Shown here: piece after piece, positions 18,301-26,414 of the stretch | Numbering within the stretch: the first letter of the stretch is position 1 | Layout of the letters: each line of letters begins with the position of its first letter | Assembly (NCBI GenBank): GCA_027080725.1 | Contig: JALWRC010000109.1 | Span: 1 to 33,345 of the forward strand | Direction: 5' to 3' | DNA length: 33,345 nucleotides | Source: Saprospiraceae bacterium | GTDB taxonomy: Bacteria; Bacteroidota; Bacteroidia; Chitinophagales; Saprospiraceae | Position numbers and translations under genes: made by a program | The notes under the pieces: generated by a model | The model's database searches: none | What the model saw: the letters and a program-made list of their open reading frames with translations, nothing else | What the model was told of the DNA's origin: nothing

Positions 18301-18430
18301 GATAGAAGCATTTAATACATTGGGGGGGGTGGATGTCCGGTACAGCATAAGTGATTTGTTTGAAGGCGAGGAATATAGTGGAACAAGAGTTGTTATACAC
18401 ATTCGAATGAAAACCACTGCATACAATTAA
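15371..18430 (+). CDS. Beta-propeller sensor histidine kinase, LytS/YehU type
   Basis: About 1019 aa from the ATG at 15371; an in-frame TTG at 15347 would add 8 residues. An N-terminal hydrophobic segment (ISAVIFLLFCWTATSQ) is followed by a large periplasmic region with two-component-regulator propeller blades (for example VIRDKNGYFIIVQTNAIQRF, DKQSHYWVGSFKGLYVLD, MNDDQGHCWVTTFNGISVLD, KKDQNGYIYAGTLNGLLRFD) and a Y_Y_Y-like beta domain. Then come one membrane span (YYLFFGSLLLLIAAVYWSVS), a coiled coil and a LytS-type kinase core: NPHFMNN with the phospho-acceptor His at about 821, VQPFVENAIHHGL (N box) and IEDNGIGRE (G box). All key residues are present. Such kinases usually sense sugars or peptides, but the ligand is unknown. 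The response regulator starts 17 bp downstream, forming an operon. Confidence 0.92.
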   Translation: MYLSTNIYSGLRFVSWDCFYPLVRGISAVIFLLFCWTATSQVFVDVNKIGQEQGLKERIVYHVIRDKNGYFIIVQTNAIQRFDGRVFEDVKVDVMREQRVLPEEVDRLDLLRDGTVLFTIKNSEKYFVLRPGSLEVAPGRHQGKPLLLSGRLFFLIGQSNGGYSLTEVNDAREEAPLHVRFTLDEEITTGFITTDGFILQTQSGRIYHITSDSCRDTELKGALMERKDGICAFTRSGIYLWSSGHWKSLGIRPPVKEVPAIVKKDKGGNIILSYSLESRIQNYVFLLDTLNEWHNLSRLVKVSNTFTDVYTDDGWFRYFLVGYNGIQVVTLLRPGALFVWRDSTTQLQEFGNVISCIEKDSTGTLLLASEAKGFFEFDDNPPYFYLSPYHPKGGNSFYNATRLLYDDSTDSYYALCFGGESKSILYRFNRTSDLAEQIEIPYRMNDMILFGGDKILLGGHDKSSRKGALILCHFKTKKMERIKRLSAPVRSLYVDKQSHYWVGSFKGLYVLDSTFEEIALLNRYRGKSRMMLYDHISMVYPYRNRLLCGSRGGGIYVVHPLTYTVEKIIDTRQGLSDNMVAAMMNDDQGHCWVTTFNGISVLDTNLTVIKSIYDWEGLPNREFNTKAIKKDQNGYIYAGTLNGLLRFDPQMMLTWEKTHKIDIRRITVYDKGQAEEVSVSVPIRLYNTTDSVVIQVNTTDYYKNPGIEKEINVRFLENANGLRVNLDDRRIKLSNLPEDDFSIMVYPDKNSGETRLDFEVHHNYTAYYLFFGSLLLLIAAVYWSVSLMLKRRLNAQRRRLEQKRKISELQLNSLQAQMNPHFMNNALGAIQYYIHMMDTEKADEYLANFALLIRYILDSSKSRFIKLSEEIRMLKLYIGLEEIRFDKGIIMRLRYEMVKNLDILIPPMIVQPFVENAIHHGLRNMHGKTGKLNIYFEQPEEQYIVITIEDNGIGREAAKAFRRTGHISRGLNNIDQRIEAFNTLGGVDVRYSISDLFEGEEYSGTRVVIHIRMKTTAYN
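18052..18062 (+). repeat. GTATGAAATGG 11-mer, copy 6
   Basis: Inside the kinase core coding sequence (codons for RYEMVK). The extended form GGTATGAAATGGTAAA is shared with copy 5. Confidence 0.5.
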
Positions 18431-18447
18431 TATCACATCAGGCAACC

Positions 18448-19179
18448 ATGAATTATACTTCGGTAATCATAGATGACGAAGCTAAACTCCGGGAGGTGCT
18501 TAAAATCAAGGTCGACCGGTTTTGCAAGGACCTGACGGTTGTGGCGCAGGCGGATTCGGCGCAAAGTGGATTTGAGGCAATCGTACAGCATGAACCGGAC
18601 ATCGTTTTTCTCGACATCTCAATGCCGGGCGGAACGGGATTTGATATGTTGGATAAGTTTGACATCGTCACGTTTGAGATTATATTTATTACAGGGTACG
18701 ATGAGTATGCACTGGAAGCTTTCCGGGTCAATGCGGTAGATTATATTCTGAAGCCGGTCCGGACAGAAGAACTGGTCATAGCGGTCAACAGAGCGCTTGA
18801 AAGGATAAAAAACAAAAACGCACTTACCGGAGAATATGCGTTCAATCGAATAGATTATCCCCGGAAATCCAAGGTGGCGATTCCCTCTGACAATGAATAT
18901 CACCTGGTCAAAGTGGAGCAAATCATCCTTTGCAAAGGATGGGAAAGGTATTCTAAAGTCAAACTCGTTAACAAAGAGGAGATAATCAGTTCTTATCCAT
19001 TGGGCTTTTTTAGAGCTATGTTGGAAAAGTACGGCTTTATTCAGGTGCACAAATCGTACCTGGTCAACAAAGAGCATGTCGTCCGGTATTTAAAAGAGGG
19101 GACGGTCATTATGTCCGATGGGACGACTGTTCCGGTAGCGCGACGAAGGAGAAATGAGTTTTTGTCTCACTTCGGTTGA
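18448..19179 (+). CDS. LytTR-family response regulator
   Basis: A 243-aa cytoplasmic protein. The receiver domain (about 1-120) has the acidic pair D9/D10, phospho-acceptor D56 (VFLDISMPGG), T82 and K102 (YILKPV), so it should be phosphorylatable. The LytTR DNA-binding domain (about 140-243) shows IILCKGWERYSKVKL and FIQVHKSYLVNKEHV and ends near VPVARRRRNEFL. LytTR domains bind paired 9-bp direct repeats with 12-13 bp spacers. Such pairs occur in this window at 23173-23202 and 26415-26444, upstream of the two fibre-like genes, making these the natural candidate targets. It is the partner of the kinase encoded 17 bp upstream and is convergent with an orphan LytTR gene 134 bp away. Confidence 0.94.
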   Translation: MNYTSVIIDDEAKLREVLKIKVDRFCKDLTVVAQADSAQSGFEAIVQHEPDIVFLDISMPGGTGFDMLDKFDIVTFEIIFITGYDEYALEAFRVNAVDYILKPVRTEELVIAVNRALERIKNKNALTGEYAFNRIDYPRKSKVAIPSDNEYHLVKVEQIILCKGWERYSKVKLVNKEEIISSYPLGFFRAMLEKYGFIQVHKSYLVNKEHVVRYLKEGTVIMSDGTTVPVARRRRNEFLSHFG

Positions 19180-19313
19180 TCTGAATACCCGCTATCCGGT
19201 CTTCCTATCGTCAGTACGGAGTTGGGAGGGTTAATCACCCGGGACCCGGCACTTGTAGAAAGAATCCAAATTCCTATGGTGCATAGAATAGCAAAGGAGG
19301 CAATCGGTCTTCA

Positions 19314-19736
19314 TTACCCTTTAAGACAAATGTCAAAAAGGAGATTTTTGTACCTCCTGGATACGGGCAATTTGACATCATTTTTGACACATACCTGAAA
19401 GCCACTCGTTCGACATATGGCGGTCACATACTTGAGATTGACCATATAACTGGAGTGAATTCTCAGAAATCCACGGTGCATTAAGTGATGCTCGAAATAT
19501 TTGAGCGTTTTGGCGCAAAATATATCGGGCCCCTCCTTTAGTACTACTTTGCAGTAATTACTGTCTGCTGATAGATAAAGAATTTGATCTATGTCGAGTA
19601 GATGGATTGCGCTTTCTATTGGGACAATTAACCGGTCTTGTAGAAATGTACAGAAGGTTTTATTTCTACTTTTCCAGATGTCCGGAGTTGCTATCATCAT
19701 ATTGTTATCTTGTTTCATTTCCGGAGTGCTAATCAT
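19314..19736 (-). CDS. Orphan LytTR DNA-binding protein without receiver domain
   Basis: A 140-aa protein. After about 25 unstructured residues it is almost entirely a LytTR domain: [50 protein letters not shown] and [11 protein letters not shown]. No receiver or membrane segment is present, so phosphorylation cannot control it directly. The ATG at 19736 overlaps the stop of the 1095-aa fibre gene (ATGATTAG, 8-bp overlap), implying co-transcription and likely translational coupling; ATGs at 19718 and about 19700 would remove the overlap. It is inferred to be a feedback or modulating regulator of the fibre operon, competing with or assisting the response regulator at 18448. Its target has not been shown. 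Confidence 0.88.
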   Translation of the reverse strand: MISTPEMKQDNNMMIATPDIWKSRNKTFCTFLQDRLIVPIESAIHLLDIDQILYLSADSNYCKVVLKEGPDIFCAKTLKYFEHHLMHRGFLRIHSSYMVNLKYVTAICRTSGFQVCVKNDVKLPVSRRYKNLLFDICLKG

Positions 19737-22700
19737 TATTAAATGCTGTGTTCTCTGTCTTATCCCGGAGAAGCGCCTCCAAAGCCTCTAATCGTGCGGA
19801 GAGGGTTTCGAAATTGGACTTTAAGTTCTCATTGGATTTCCTGAGGCTCTTATTTTCGGCGGAGAGTTCCTGCACGGCTTTGACGAGGGGGACGACGAAC
19901 TCGGCGTAGGCGAGACTGTAGTATTTTACATCGCCGGCCGGCTTGCTCACTCCGCTAAAATCATAGCCTACGCTTTCGGCAGCTTGCTCTACTTCCTGTG
20001 CGATGAAACCGGATTGTTTGATTTTGTTGACATCGTATTTCTCCGGGTAGTCGCTGGAATCGACCGTGCCGATGAGTGCATCCATTTTGTCTTTGTCAAA
20101 GTAATAGGTCACGGGACGCAGGGCATTGATAAACTCCAGTCCGACGACGTCCTCTTGGACGTTGTTTTTGACCCTGCCGTCGGAGGTATTGTGCCAGGTA
20201 GAGTGTCCTCCAATCCATGTGACGGAAGAATTGCCTATCATGACTTTATTGCTCGCTCCCGGCTCGGCGTCATAGCCCAGTCCTGTGGAGTTGTCGTAAG
20301 CAGCGCCATCAGAATTGGCACTATATCCAACAGCTGTACGATAACTCCCCGTGGTGTTGTTATACAGAGCTTGAACCCCGTAGGCGGTGTTGTAATCCCC
20401 CGTGGTATTGTAAAACAGGGCATGAGATCCGTTGGCGGCGTTATAAATCCCTGAAGTATTATAGTTTAGGGCTACATACCCAAAAGCGGTGTTATAGCCT
20501 CCGGTGGTATTAGAATATAGACATTTAAATCCGTTGGCGGTGTTGTCATTCCCCGTGGTGTTGGAGTACAAGGCCTTATACCCGCTTGCAGTGTTCCACC
20601 TTCCCGTGGTGTTGGAATACAGGGCTCGGTAGCCTGTGGCGGTGTTGTCATGCCCCGTAGTGTTGGAATACAGGGCTTTTGAACCGACGGCGGTATTGTT
20701 TGCAGCATGGGAGGGTAATGTTGCCCCAGTACCGTTATTGAATAAAGCCGAGTCCCCTACGGCTACGAGGTTGGAGCGACCAATACAATTTTTAATGGCA
20801 CCTATACCGATAGCCACATTGTTATGCCCCGAGTTTATGTTGTATAAAGCATTTACTCCAACAGCTGTATTACCGTTGCCCGAATTATTATATAAAGCAC
20901 TATTGCCCACAGCAGTATTATTATCCCCGTACATATTAGAGTATAATGCTACACTCCCGATTGCCGTGTTGTATTTTCCTGTAAAATTTAATGCTAAGGC
21001 AATTGATCCCAAAGCGGTGTTATAATAACCTGTAGTATTGTTAACAAGAGAACTTCGTCCTATTGCCGTGTTGTGATCTCCCGTGGTGTTTTTATACAGG
21101 GCATAAAACCCGTTGGCGGTATTGTCAAATCCCGTGGTGTTGGAATAAAGGGCTTTGGAACCCACGGCGGTATTGTATTTGGCATGGAAACTGGCTGTAG
21201 CCCCCACTCCATTATTGTAAAGAGCGGAGCCCCCGATGGCTACTAGATTCGAGCGGTCGGTGTTTTTGTAAAGGGCCTTGGTCCCAATGGCCACATTGGA
21301 AAACCCCGTAGTGTTGGAATACAGGGCTTCAAAACCGTTGGCGGTGTTGTCATCCCCCGTGGTGTTTTCGTACAGTGAGTGTTTCCCGATGGCGGAGTTG
21401 TAATTCCCTGAGGTGTTGCTATACAGTGCCCCATTTCCATTGGCGGTATTGTCATCCCCCGTGGTGTTTTTGTAGAGTGCTTGATATCCGTTGGCGGTGT
21501 TGTCATGCCCTGTGGTGTTGGAATACATTGCTTCATACCCGTTGGCGGTGTTGTCATCCCCAGTGGAGTTGTAAACCAATGCTTTAAATCCGTTTGCGGT
21601 GTTGTGAGATCCCGTGGTGTTAGTAAGCAGTGCCTTAAATCCGACGGCGGTGTTGTCATCCCCCGTGGAGTTGCTAAACAGTGTCAGACTTCCGTTTGCG
21701 GTGTTGTTAACCCCCGAGGTGTTGTGATATAGCGCTTGATATCCGTTGGCGGAGTTGTAATTCCCCGTGGTGTTGGAATGCAGGGCATAAGACCCGATGG
21801 TGGTGTTGTGATTCCCCGTGGTGTTGTGATGCATAGCCTCATTCCCGATGGCGGTATTTGAAAATCCCGTGGTGTTGTTATGCATAGCATAATATCCATT
21901 GGCTGTATTTCTATATCCGTTGGTGTTGCTATACAGTGCCTCAAGCCCGTTGGCGGTGTTTTGATACCCCGTGGTGTTGTTATAGAGTGCCTCAAATCCG
22001 TTGGAGGTATTGTCATACCCCGTGGTGTTTTTGTAGAGTGCATGATATCCGTTGGCGGTGCTCCTGTCTCCAGTTGTGTTATTAAATAGTGCTCTAAACC
22101 CGTTGGCGGTGTTCCTGTCTCCAGTTGTGTTATTAAATAATGCCTCAAATCCGTTGGCGTTGTTGTAATTTCCAGAGGTATTATTATACAATGCTTGATA
22201 TCCGTTTGCGGTGTTGTTAACCCCCGTGATGTTGTGATACAGTGCTTGATATCCGTTGGCGGTGTTCTTATATCCCGTGGTGTTGTTATAAAGAGCTTGA
22301 TATCCGTTGGCGGTGTTATTTTTCCCCGTTGTGTTGTTAAGCAGTGCTCTAAACCCGATGGCGGTGTTGAATTCTCCCGTGGAGTTGTTATACAGTGCAG
22401 AATTCCCGTTGGCGGTATTGTAATTCCCCGTGGTGTTACTAAACAGTGCCTGATGTCCGTTGGCGGTGTTGTAATTCCCCGTGGTGTTCATATTCAGTGC
22501 CTGATATCCGTTGGCGGTGTTCTTATATCCCGTGGTGTTGTTATAAAGAGCTTGATATCCGTTGGCAGTATTCCTATATCCCGAGGTATTGGATTTTAAA
22601 GCCTCAAATCCTATTCCTGTGTTTTTATTGTCCGTAGCATCGTCATTCATCCCCGCATGGATACCTAAAAAAACAGAGGATCCGTCACTGTCTGACTTGC

Positions 22701-23016
22701 CATCGCTCAGGTCATTGAGTTCCTTCACAGTACTAGAATTATCCGTTAGTAGACTCCAATCTTTACCGCTGTAATAATAAAACCCAGAAATTTCATCGGT
22801 CTGATAGATTAATAAGCCCGTAGCGGGAGAGCCTATGGCTTCCTTTTGTGCCTTGGTCATTCGTGGGATGAGCAGCCCTTTGTCCGTGGCGTTGATGTCG
22901 AGTTTGGCGCTGGCATCCGGTGTTGTGGTGCCAATGCCTACGTTTTGGGCTTGGAGGGATACGGAAAATACCACCCATAAAAAAATGTAAATCCGGAGAT
23001 CAAGTAAAGTTGTCAT
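19729..23016 (-). CDS. Giant beta-roll repeat protein with C-terminal S74 chaperone domain
   Basis: A 1095-aa exported protein. The signal peptide ends near SLQAQ (residue 24) and is followed by the [17 protein letters not shown] opening typical of Bacteroidota S74 proteins. Residues 143-901 hold about 44 units of 17 residues, consensus NTTGxxNTANGxxALYx, resembling YadA-head/left-handed beta-roll strands. From about 944 comes the S74 endosialidase-type intramolecular chaperone: SDGRVKNNV, where S74 proteins autocleave between Ser and Asp, then [19 protein letters not shown] and [20 protein letters not shown] coiled coil (about 1040-1085) ends the protein. S74 domains drive trimerisation and are then often cleaved off, so a trimeric surface fibre is inferred. 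There is no T9SS tail, so the export route is unclear. The repeat region is prone to recombination. A LytTR-type site lies 157-186 bp upstream. Confidence 0.9.
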   Translation of the reverse strand: MTTLLDLRIYIFLWVVFSVSLQAQNVGIGTTTPDASAKLDINATDKGLLIPRMTKAQKEAIGSPATGLLIYQTDEISGFYYYSGKDWSLLTDNSSTVKELNDLSDGKSDSDGSSVFLGIHAGMNDDATDNKNTGIGFEALKSNTSGYRNTANGYQALYNNTTGYKNTANGYQALNMNTTGNYNTANGHQALFSNTTGNYNTANGNSALYNNSTGEFNTAIGFRALLNNTTGKNNTANGYQALYNNTTGYKNTANGYQALYHNITGVNNTANGYQALYNNTSGNYNNANGFEALFNNTTGDRNTANGFRALFNNTTGDRSTANGYHALYKNTTGYDNTSNGFEALYNNTTGYQNTANGLEALYSNTNGYRNTANGYYAMHNNTTGFSNTAIGNEAMHHNTTGNHNTTIGSYALHSNTTGNYNSANGYQALYHNTSGVNNTANGSLTLFSNSTGDDNTAVGFKALLTNTTGSHNTANGFKALVYNSTGDDNTANGYEAMYSNTTGHDNTANGYQALYKNTTGDDNTANGNGALYSNTSGNYNSAIGKHSLYENTTGDDNTANGFEALYSNTTGFSNVAIGTKALYKNTDRSNLVAIGGSALYNNGVGATASFHAKYNTAVGSKALYSNTTGFDNTANGFYALYKNTTGDHNTAIGRSSLVNNTTGYYNTALGSIALALNFTGKYNTAIGSVALYSNMYGDNNTAVGNSALYNNSGNGNTAVGVNALYNINSGHNNVAIGIGAIKNCIGRSNLVAVGDSALFNNGTGATLPSHAANNTAVGSKALYSNTTGHDNTATGYRALYSNTTGRWNTASGYKALYSNTTGNDNTANGFKCLYSNTTGGYNTAFGYVALNYNTSGIYNAANGSHALFYNTTGDYNTAYGVQALYNNTTGSYRTAVGYSANSDGAAYDNSTGLGYDAEPGASNKVMIGNSSVTWIGGHSTWHNTSDGRVKNNVQEDVVGLEFINALRPVTYYFDKDKMDALIGTVDSSDYPEKYDVNKIKQSGFIAQEVEQAAESVGYDFSGVSKPAGDVKYYSLAYAEFVVPLVKAVQELSAENKSLRKSNENLKSNFETLSARLEALEALLRDKTENTAFNND
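20314..22590 (-). repeat. 51-bp in-frame tandem repeat array (about 44 units)
   Basis: Codes for residues 143-901 of the 1095-aa protein. Units are 17 codons (51 bp) and share strings such as CCGTTGGCGGTGTTGT and CCCGTGGTGTTG (+ strand). A 64-bp stretch at 22248-22311 recurs without change at 22503-22566, exactly 255 bp (5 units) away, which indicates recent block duplication or conversion. Two units are interrupted by a 7-residue insertion after NNGxGAT. Confidence 0.92.
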
Positions 23017-23172
23017 GTTTAATAAAGTTTAATGATTTAAGATTATTTGTGGGATACAGTTGCATTATTTTTTGTGATTCTTTGAGCGATAAGCCCATTC
23101 TCACAAAAGAGTTATTATACTTTTTGGAAGCACAAGGTTACGTTGGTTCAATAGAATCATAAAGCTTGAATA

Positions 23173-23202
23173 CACCAACGGTTGATTTAATCAAACTAAC
23201 GG
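23173..23202 (-). promoter_or_regulatory. LytTR-type paired binding site (site A)
   Basis: On the minus strand, ACCGTTAGT (23202-23194) and ACCGTTGGT (23181-23173) are direct repeats with a 12-bp spacer, period 21. Both fit the published LytTR consensus [TA][AC][CA]GTTN[AG][TG] at all nine positions, and the spacing equals the reported 12-13 bp. The site is 157 bp upstream of the 1095-aa fibre start and on the same strand. Confidence 0.72.
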
Positions 23203-23321
23203 TATAATAGTACAGATTATCCGAGTCTTGCATAGACACAATAGGGCTGGAGTTAAGTTAAAAGCCAATTTTGTAAGATATTTCAGATAGGTTTTTGTGC
23301 TTGGATAGCAATGCGATTCAC

Positions 23322-23490
23322 AAGTCCTGTACGAGCGTCAGTGAAGTTCAGGGTTTATAAGAGCACCCAAAGCTGTTTTCATGGTGTTTTTGCTCGACCC
23401 AATATATTAAGTACTTGAGAAGTGTTGTCTGCAAAAAAATAGTTACCAAACAATGCATCGGTTTATTTTAGTGCATGTTGTATTACACAC
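23322..23490 (+). repeat. MITE/REP-like intergenic element, copy 2 (5' truncated)
   Basis: The alignable part starts at AGTCCTGTACGAGCG and runs through CTTGAGAAGTGTTG, CAATGCATC and TTTTAGTGCAT to the terminal GTATTACACAC (23480-23490). Compared with copy 3 it lacks the GTGTATTAC start and the TCCCGTAGGGA palindrome. Confidence 0.6.
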
Positions 23491-23495
23491 CTATG

Positions 23496-25736
23496 TTAGT
23501 CAACCGGATGGAGGCTCACTTTAAGGGTATGCAGCTCGGTAATTAAGGATTCCAACTTCTTTTTTTGACGGGCGCTGTCCTCCATCAAAGCTTTAAGCAT
23601 TGCATTTTGGCTTTGGATGATTTGTTGCTGCTCCTGCACGGCTTTGACGAGGGGGACGACGAATTGTGCATAGGAGAGGGAGTAAAGGTCCCGGTCTCCT
23701 TTGGGCTTGGTAATGCCGCTGAAGTCGTAGCCTGCTTCCCGGGCGGCTTGTTCTACCTCCTGGGCGATGAAGCCGGACATCTTAATCTTTTCGATGTCAT
23801 ATTTCTCTGCATAGTCTGAAGAATCGACCGTGCCCATCAATCTGTCCTCTGTGTCTTTGTCGATGTGATAGGTGACCGGACGCAGCCGGGTGATAAAGTC
23901 CAGTCCTGAGACATCTTCTTTCACATCCGTCTTAATCCTGCCATCCGAATAAATGGCCCAAGGCACCTGTCCTCCTATCCAGGTGACGGAGGAGTTGCCT
24001 ACATGGACGCCGTTCGTGGAGACTGGATTAGCATTGTAACCGATGCCGGTGGAGTTGATGCATCTACTACATGTGCTATGGGCGGAGTGACCAATGGCAG
24101 TGTTGTAAATTCCTATGGTGTTGTTTCCCAGGGCTTGAAATCCAGAGGCGGTGTTATTGTGTCCAGTACTGTTTAGACGAAGAGCTTGATTACCGGTGGC
24201 AGTGTTGTTGTTGCCATTTGTATTTTCATACAAGGTATAACTCCCCAAGGCTACATTTTTCTCCCCTGCAACATTAGAATATAAAGAGTAAAATCCATTG
24301 GCCACATTAAAATTCCCTTTAGTATTGGAAGATAATGAGCGAAAACCGGTGGCAGTATTCTGCGTCCCGGTTTTGTTGGATGTCAGGGATTCATGCCCGA
24401 TCGCTACATTGTTAATACCAGTGGTATTTTTATACAGCGCATCACTCCCAATGGCCACGTTGCGAGCACCGGAAGTGTTGGAAGACAATGCCGCGTATCC
24501 GGTTGCGGTATTATAAGAGCCGGTTTTGTTTACCGCTAAAGCCCGGTATCCATTGGCGGTATTTTTAGAACCTGTGGTATTGTACTGAAGTGCTTCCAGC
24601 CCGCTTGCCGTGTTGGCTCCTCCTGTGGTGTTGGAATAGAGCGCACGGACTCCGGTGGCCGTGTTGGCGTTGCCTGTCGTATTGGAATACAATGCATTAA
24701 ACCCACTTGCCGTATTTTCGTTTCCGATAGCATTGGAGTACATAGCATGATATCCTGTGGCGGTATTGGCTACACCCGTAGTGTTAGTATACAGGGCTTT
24801 GGAGCCCAGTGCGGTGTTAGCCCCGGCTTGATTATAAAATAACGCCGAGTCGCCGACGGCTACGAGATGGCTTTGCGTTGTATTGTTGTACAGTGCCCGG
24901 ATGCCCACGGCGACGTTGGAGGAGCCCGTGGTGTTGCGGGTCATGGCCTGGGCGCCGATAGCCGTATTGAAAAGCCCTGCGGTATTGGAATACAGGGCTT
25001 GAGCCCCGGAGGCGGTATTGGCATAACCGGTGGTGTTGGTCATCATGGCCTGATAGCCTGAAGCGACGTTAAAACTCCCCGTCGTATTGGCATAGCCGGC
25101 TTCATGTCCGATCAGGGTGTTGTTGTTGTCCGATAAATCGTCATGGGCGCCTGCCCCCGTGCCGACAAATACCGAGTTCCCGGTATTGTTGACACCGAGT
25201 CGTCCATTATCCATATTAAAATGCTCCATGCCCTGTGTCGAGAAGCGGATGATGTTTTCATTGGCATTTTTTTCGACCTCTACTTTGGTATCTCCGTCTG
25301 CGTCTGCCAGGATGGAGGCGGTCTCTACCATGCCTGCTTTGTCCGCGTATTTGGCATAAGGTACGGTCAATAATGGGGAGGTGCCGCTTATGCTGTAATC
25401 CGTTCCTCCCTTAGGGTCGGTTTCTACCTTGATATAGTACGGACCGGAGGACCAGTCGATGGCCTTAAAATCTCCTGTTAACGCAGTGCCGGAGCCGATT
25501 TCGAGACTGACCAATCCATTCATGTTGGTTACGGGTTTGGGGTCGTAGGTCTCTTGGTACACGACGTTGCCGTTTGGGTGCAAATGCAAGAGGCTGACCC
25601 GCATCCCCAAATGGGTGTTGGGTACCAATTCATTGTTCGCGGTTCTCACGACGGCTTGATAACTGATGGTCTCAGGTGTTTGTGCAACCCCACTAAACGC
25701 GAAAAGAAGACTGAGAAGAATAAATGTTTTTTTCAT
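23496..25736 (-). CDS. Beta-roll repeat protein with C-terminal S74 chaperone domain (746 aa)
   Basis: Shorter paralogue of the 1095-aa protein. It has a signal peptide (MKKTFILLSLLFAFSGVAQ), then a globular N-domain (ISYQAVVRTANNELVPN, YIKVETDPKGGTDYSISG, LTVPYAKYADKA; about 24-135) that occurs in many Bacteroidota exported proteins and differs from the start of the long paralogue. About 20 repeats of 17 residues follow (217-555; N-T-T-G and N-T-A-S/T-G patterns). The S74 chaperone domain (from SDGRIKTDV, about 590) with [19 protein letters not shown] and [16 protein letters not shown], and a short coiled coil, end the protein. It is inferred to be a trimeric fibre processed by its own S74 domain. 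The upstream gene for a small T9SS cargo ends 19 bp before its ATG, so the two form an operon. Confidence 0.9.
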   Translation of the reverse strand: MKKTFILLSLLFAFSGVAQTPETISYQAVVRTANNELVPNTHLGMRVSLLHLHPNGNVVYQETYDPKPVTNMNGLVSLEIGSGTALTGDFKAIDWSSGPYYIKVETDPKGGTDYSISGTSPLLTVPYAKYADKAGMVETASILADADGDTKVEVEKNANENIIRFSTQGMEHFNMDNGRLGVNNTGNSVFVGTGAGAHDDLSDNNNTLIGHEAGYANTTGSFNVASGYQAMMTNTTGYANTASGAQALYSNTAGLFNTAIGAQAMTRNTTGSSNVAVGIRALYNNTTQSHLVAVGDSALFYNQAGANTALGSKALYTNTTGVANTATGYHAMYSNAIGNENTASGFNALYSNTTGNANTATGVRALYSNTTGGANTASGLEALQYNTTGSKNTANGYRALAVNKTGSYNTATGYAALSSNTSGARNVAIGSDALYKNTTGINNVAIGHESLTSNKTGTQNTATGFRSLSSNTKGNFNVANGFYSLYSNVAGEKNVALGSYTLYENTNGNNNTATGNQALRLNSTGHNNTASGFQALGNNTIGIYNTAIGHSAHSTCSRCINSTGIGYNANPVSTNGVHVGNSSVTWIGGQVPWAIYSDGRIKTDVKEDVSGLDFITRLRPVTYHIDKDTEDRLMGTVDSSDYAEKYDIEKIKMSGFIAQEVEQAAREAGYDFSGITKPKGDRDLYSLSYAQFVVPLVKAVQEQQQIIQSQNAMLKALMEDSARQKKKLESLITELHTLKVSLHPVD
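24072..25088 (-). repeat. 51-bp in-frame tandem repeat array (about 20 units)
   Basis: Codes for residues 217-555 of the 746-aa protein. Units are more diverged in DNA than those of the 1095-aa gene, with A/G rather than N before the invariant G (for example NTASG, NTATG), so it is the older or less homogenised array. One unit ([16 protein letters not shown]) matches the special SNLVAxGxSAL module of the longer protein. Confidence 0.88.
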
Positions 25737-25755
25737 GGCTGCAAATGTTTTAATT

Positions 25756-26229
25756 TCAATGTTTGATGATTTTGAAGCTTTGAAGCGTATTGAAATGGTT
25801 GTCTTTTATCTGTAACAGGTACATGCCGGAAGAAAAGTGCCCCATCGGTATGTGGGTGGTATGGTCCTGTATTTTAGCTTGTAAAAGTGGGCGCCCGTTA
25901 ATATCGCACAGTGTGTATTGGAGGGATGACAAGGTGTGTTGGTTGATACTTAGTTGTAAATAAGTCTGTACCGGATTGGGTTGGACTTTACAGGTTAGAC
26001 GGATATTGGACGCCGTCGTCCCCAAGATGTAGATTTCGATGGGCTGCTGTACTCCTTGGACGATATTGTGGCCGGGGGCATTTTGAAAAGAGTAAAATAC
26101 CTGTCCGATGGAGTAACTGACATGTCCACCGGAGCCTGTGGCTTCCCCATATCCGGCAACAGGGCCTTGTTGGGCTTGAAGCACCGATGTAATACATAAT
26201 AAAATGCTGAGGAGTACAATTTTTTTCAT
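25756..26229 (-). CDS. Small secreted protein with type A T9SS sorting domain
   Basis: 157 aa from the ATG at 26229. The frame is open back to 26346, but the extra 39 residues have no features, and starting at 26229 places a signal peptide first (MKKIVLLSILLCITSVLQAQ). The middle (about 20-70: GPVAGYGEATGSGGHVSYSIGQVFY, VQGVQQPIEI) is the short domain found in many Bacteroidota mini-cargo proteins. The end is a type A T9SS signal (VQPNPVQTYLQLSI, GMYLLQI, FKIIKH). It lies 19 bp upstream of the 746-aa fibre gene, so they are co-transcribed. It is inferred to be a small surface partner for the fibre, since the fibre itself has no T9SS tail. The paired LytTR-type site B is 186 bp upstream. Confidence 0.82.
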   Translation of the reverse strand: MKKIVLLSILLCITSVLQAQQGPVAGYGEATGSGGHVSYSIGQVFYSFQNAPGHNIVQGVQQPIEIYILGTTASNIRLTCKVQPNPVQTYLQLSINQHTLSSLQYTLCDINGRPLLQAKIQDHTTHIPMGHFSSGMYLLQIKDNHFNTLQSFKIIKH

Positions 26230-26414
26230 ACATAGGTTATTTTGTATAAAATGGTAATCTGTCTTCATATGGATTGCTCTATGCTGCTTAAGTAAAAGCA
26301 TTAGTAACGGCTTGAAAATGACCTTTGATTTATTCCATTCATTCAACTAATAGGTGATGCGTGTTTCTATGCACAATATTATGACTGATGTTTGTAAAAA
26401 ACAAGGACAAACAC

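Larger units (their letters stand above)
23017..23495. other. Intergenic region between the two fibre genes
   Basis: A 479-bp gap with no gene. It contains the LytTR-type paired site at 23173-23202, a single opposite-strand half-site TACGTTGGT near 23140, and MITE-like copy 2 (23322-23490). The remaining sequence is AT-rich and unassigned. Confidence 0.65.

Noticed and set aside
20314-22590. CRISPR-like look of evenly spaced repeats
   Set aside because: The 51-bp units lie fully within one coding frame, differ throughout the unit rather than as repeat plus unique spacer, and no cas genes are present.
21243-22599. Several open frames on both strands across the 51-bp repeat arrays (for example 21243-21659 minus, 21684-22148 minus, 22195-22599 plus)
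   Set aside because: They arise because the repeat unit is a multiple of three, so any stop-free unit gives a long frame. Only the minus frame with signal peptide and S74 domain makes biological sense.
19729-25736. Phage tail fibre or prophage explanation for the S74 proteins
   Set aside because: Both have signal peptides and Bacteroidota export-type N-termini, and no phage structural, integrase or lysis genes occur nearby.
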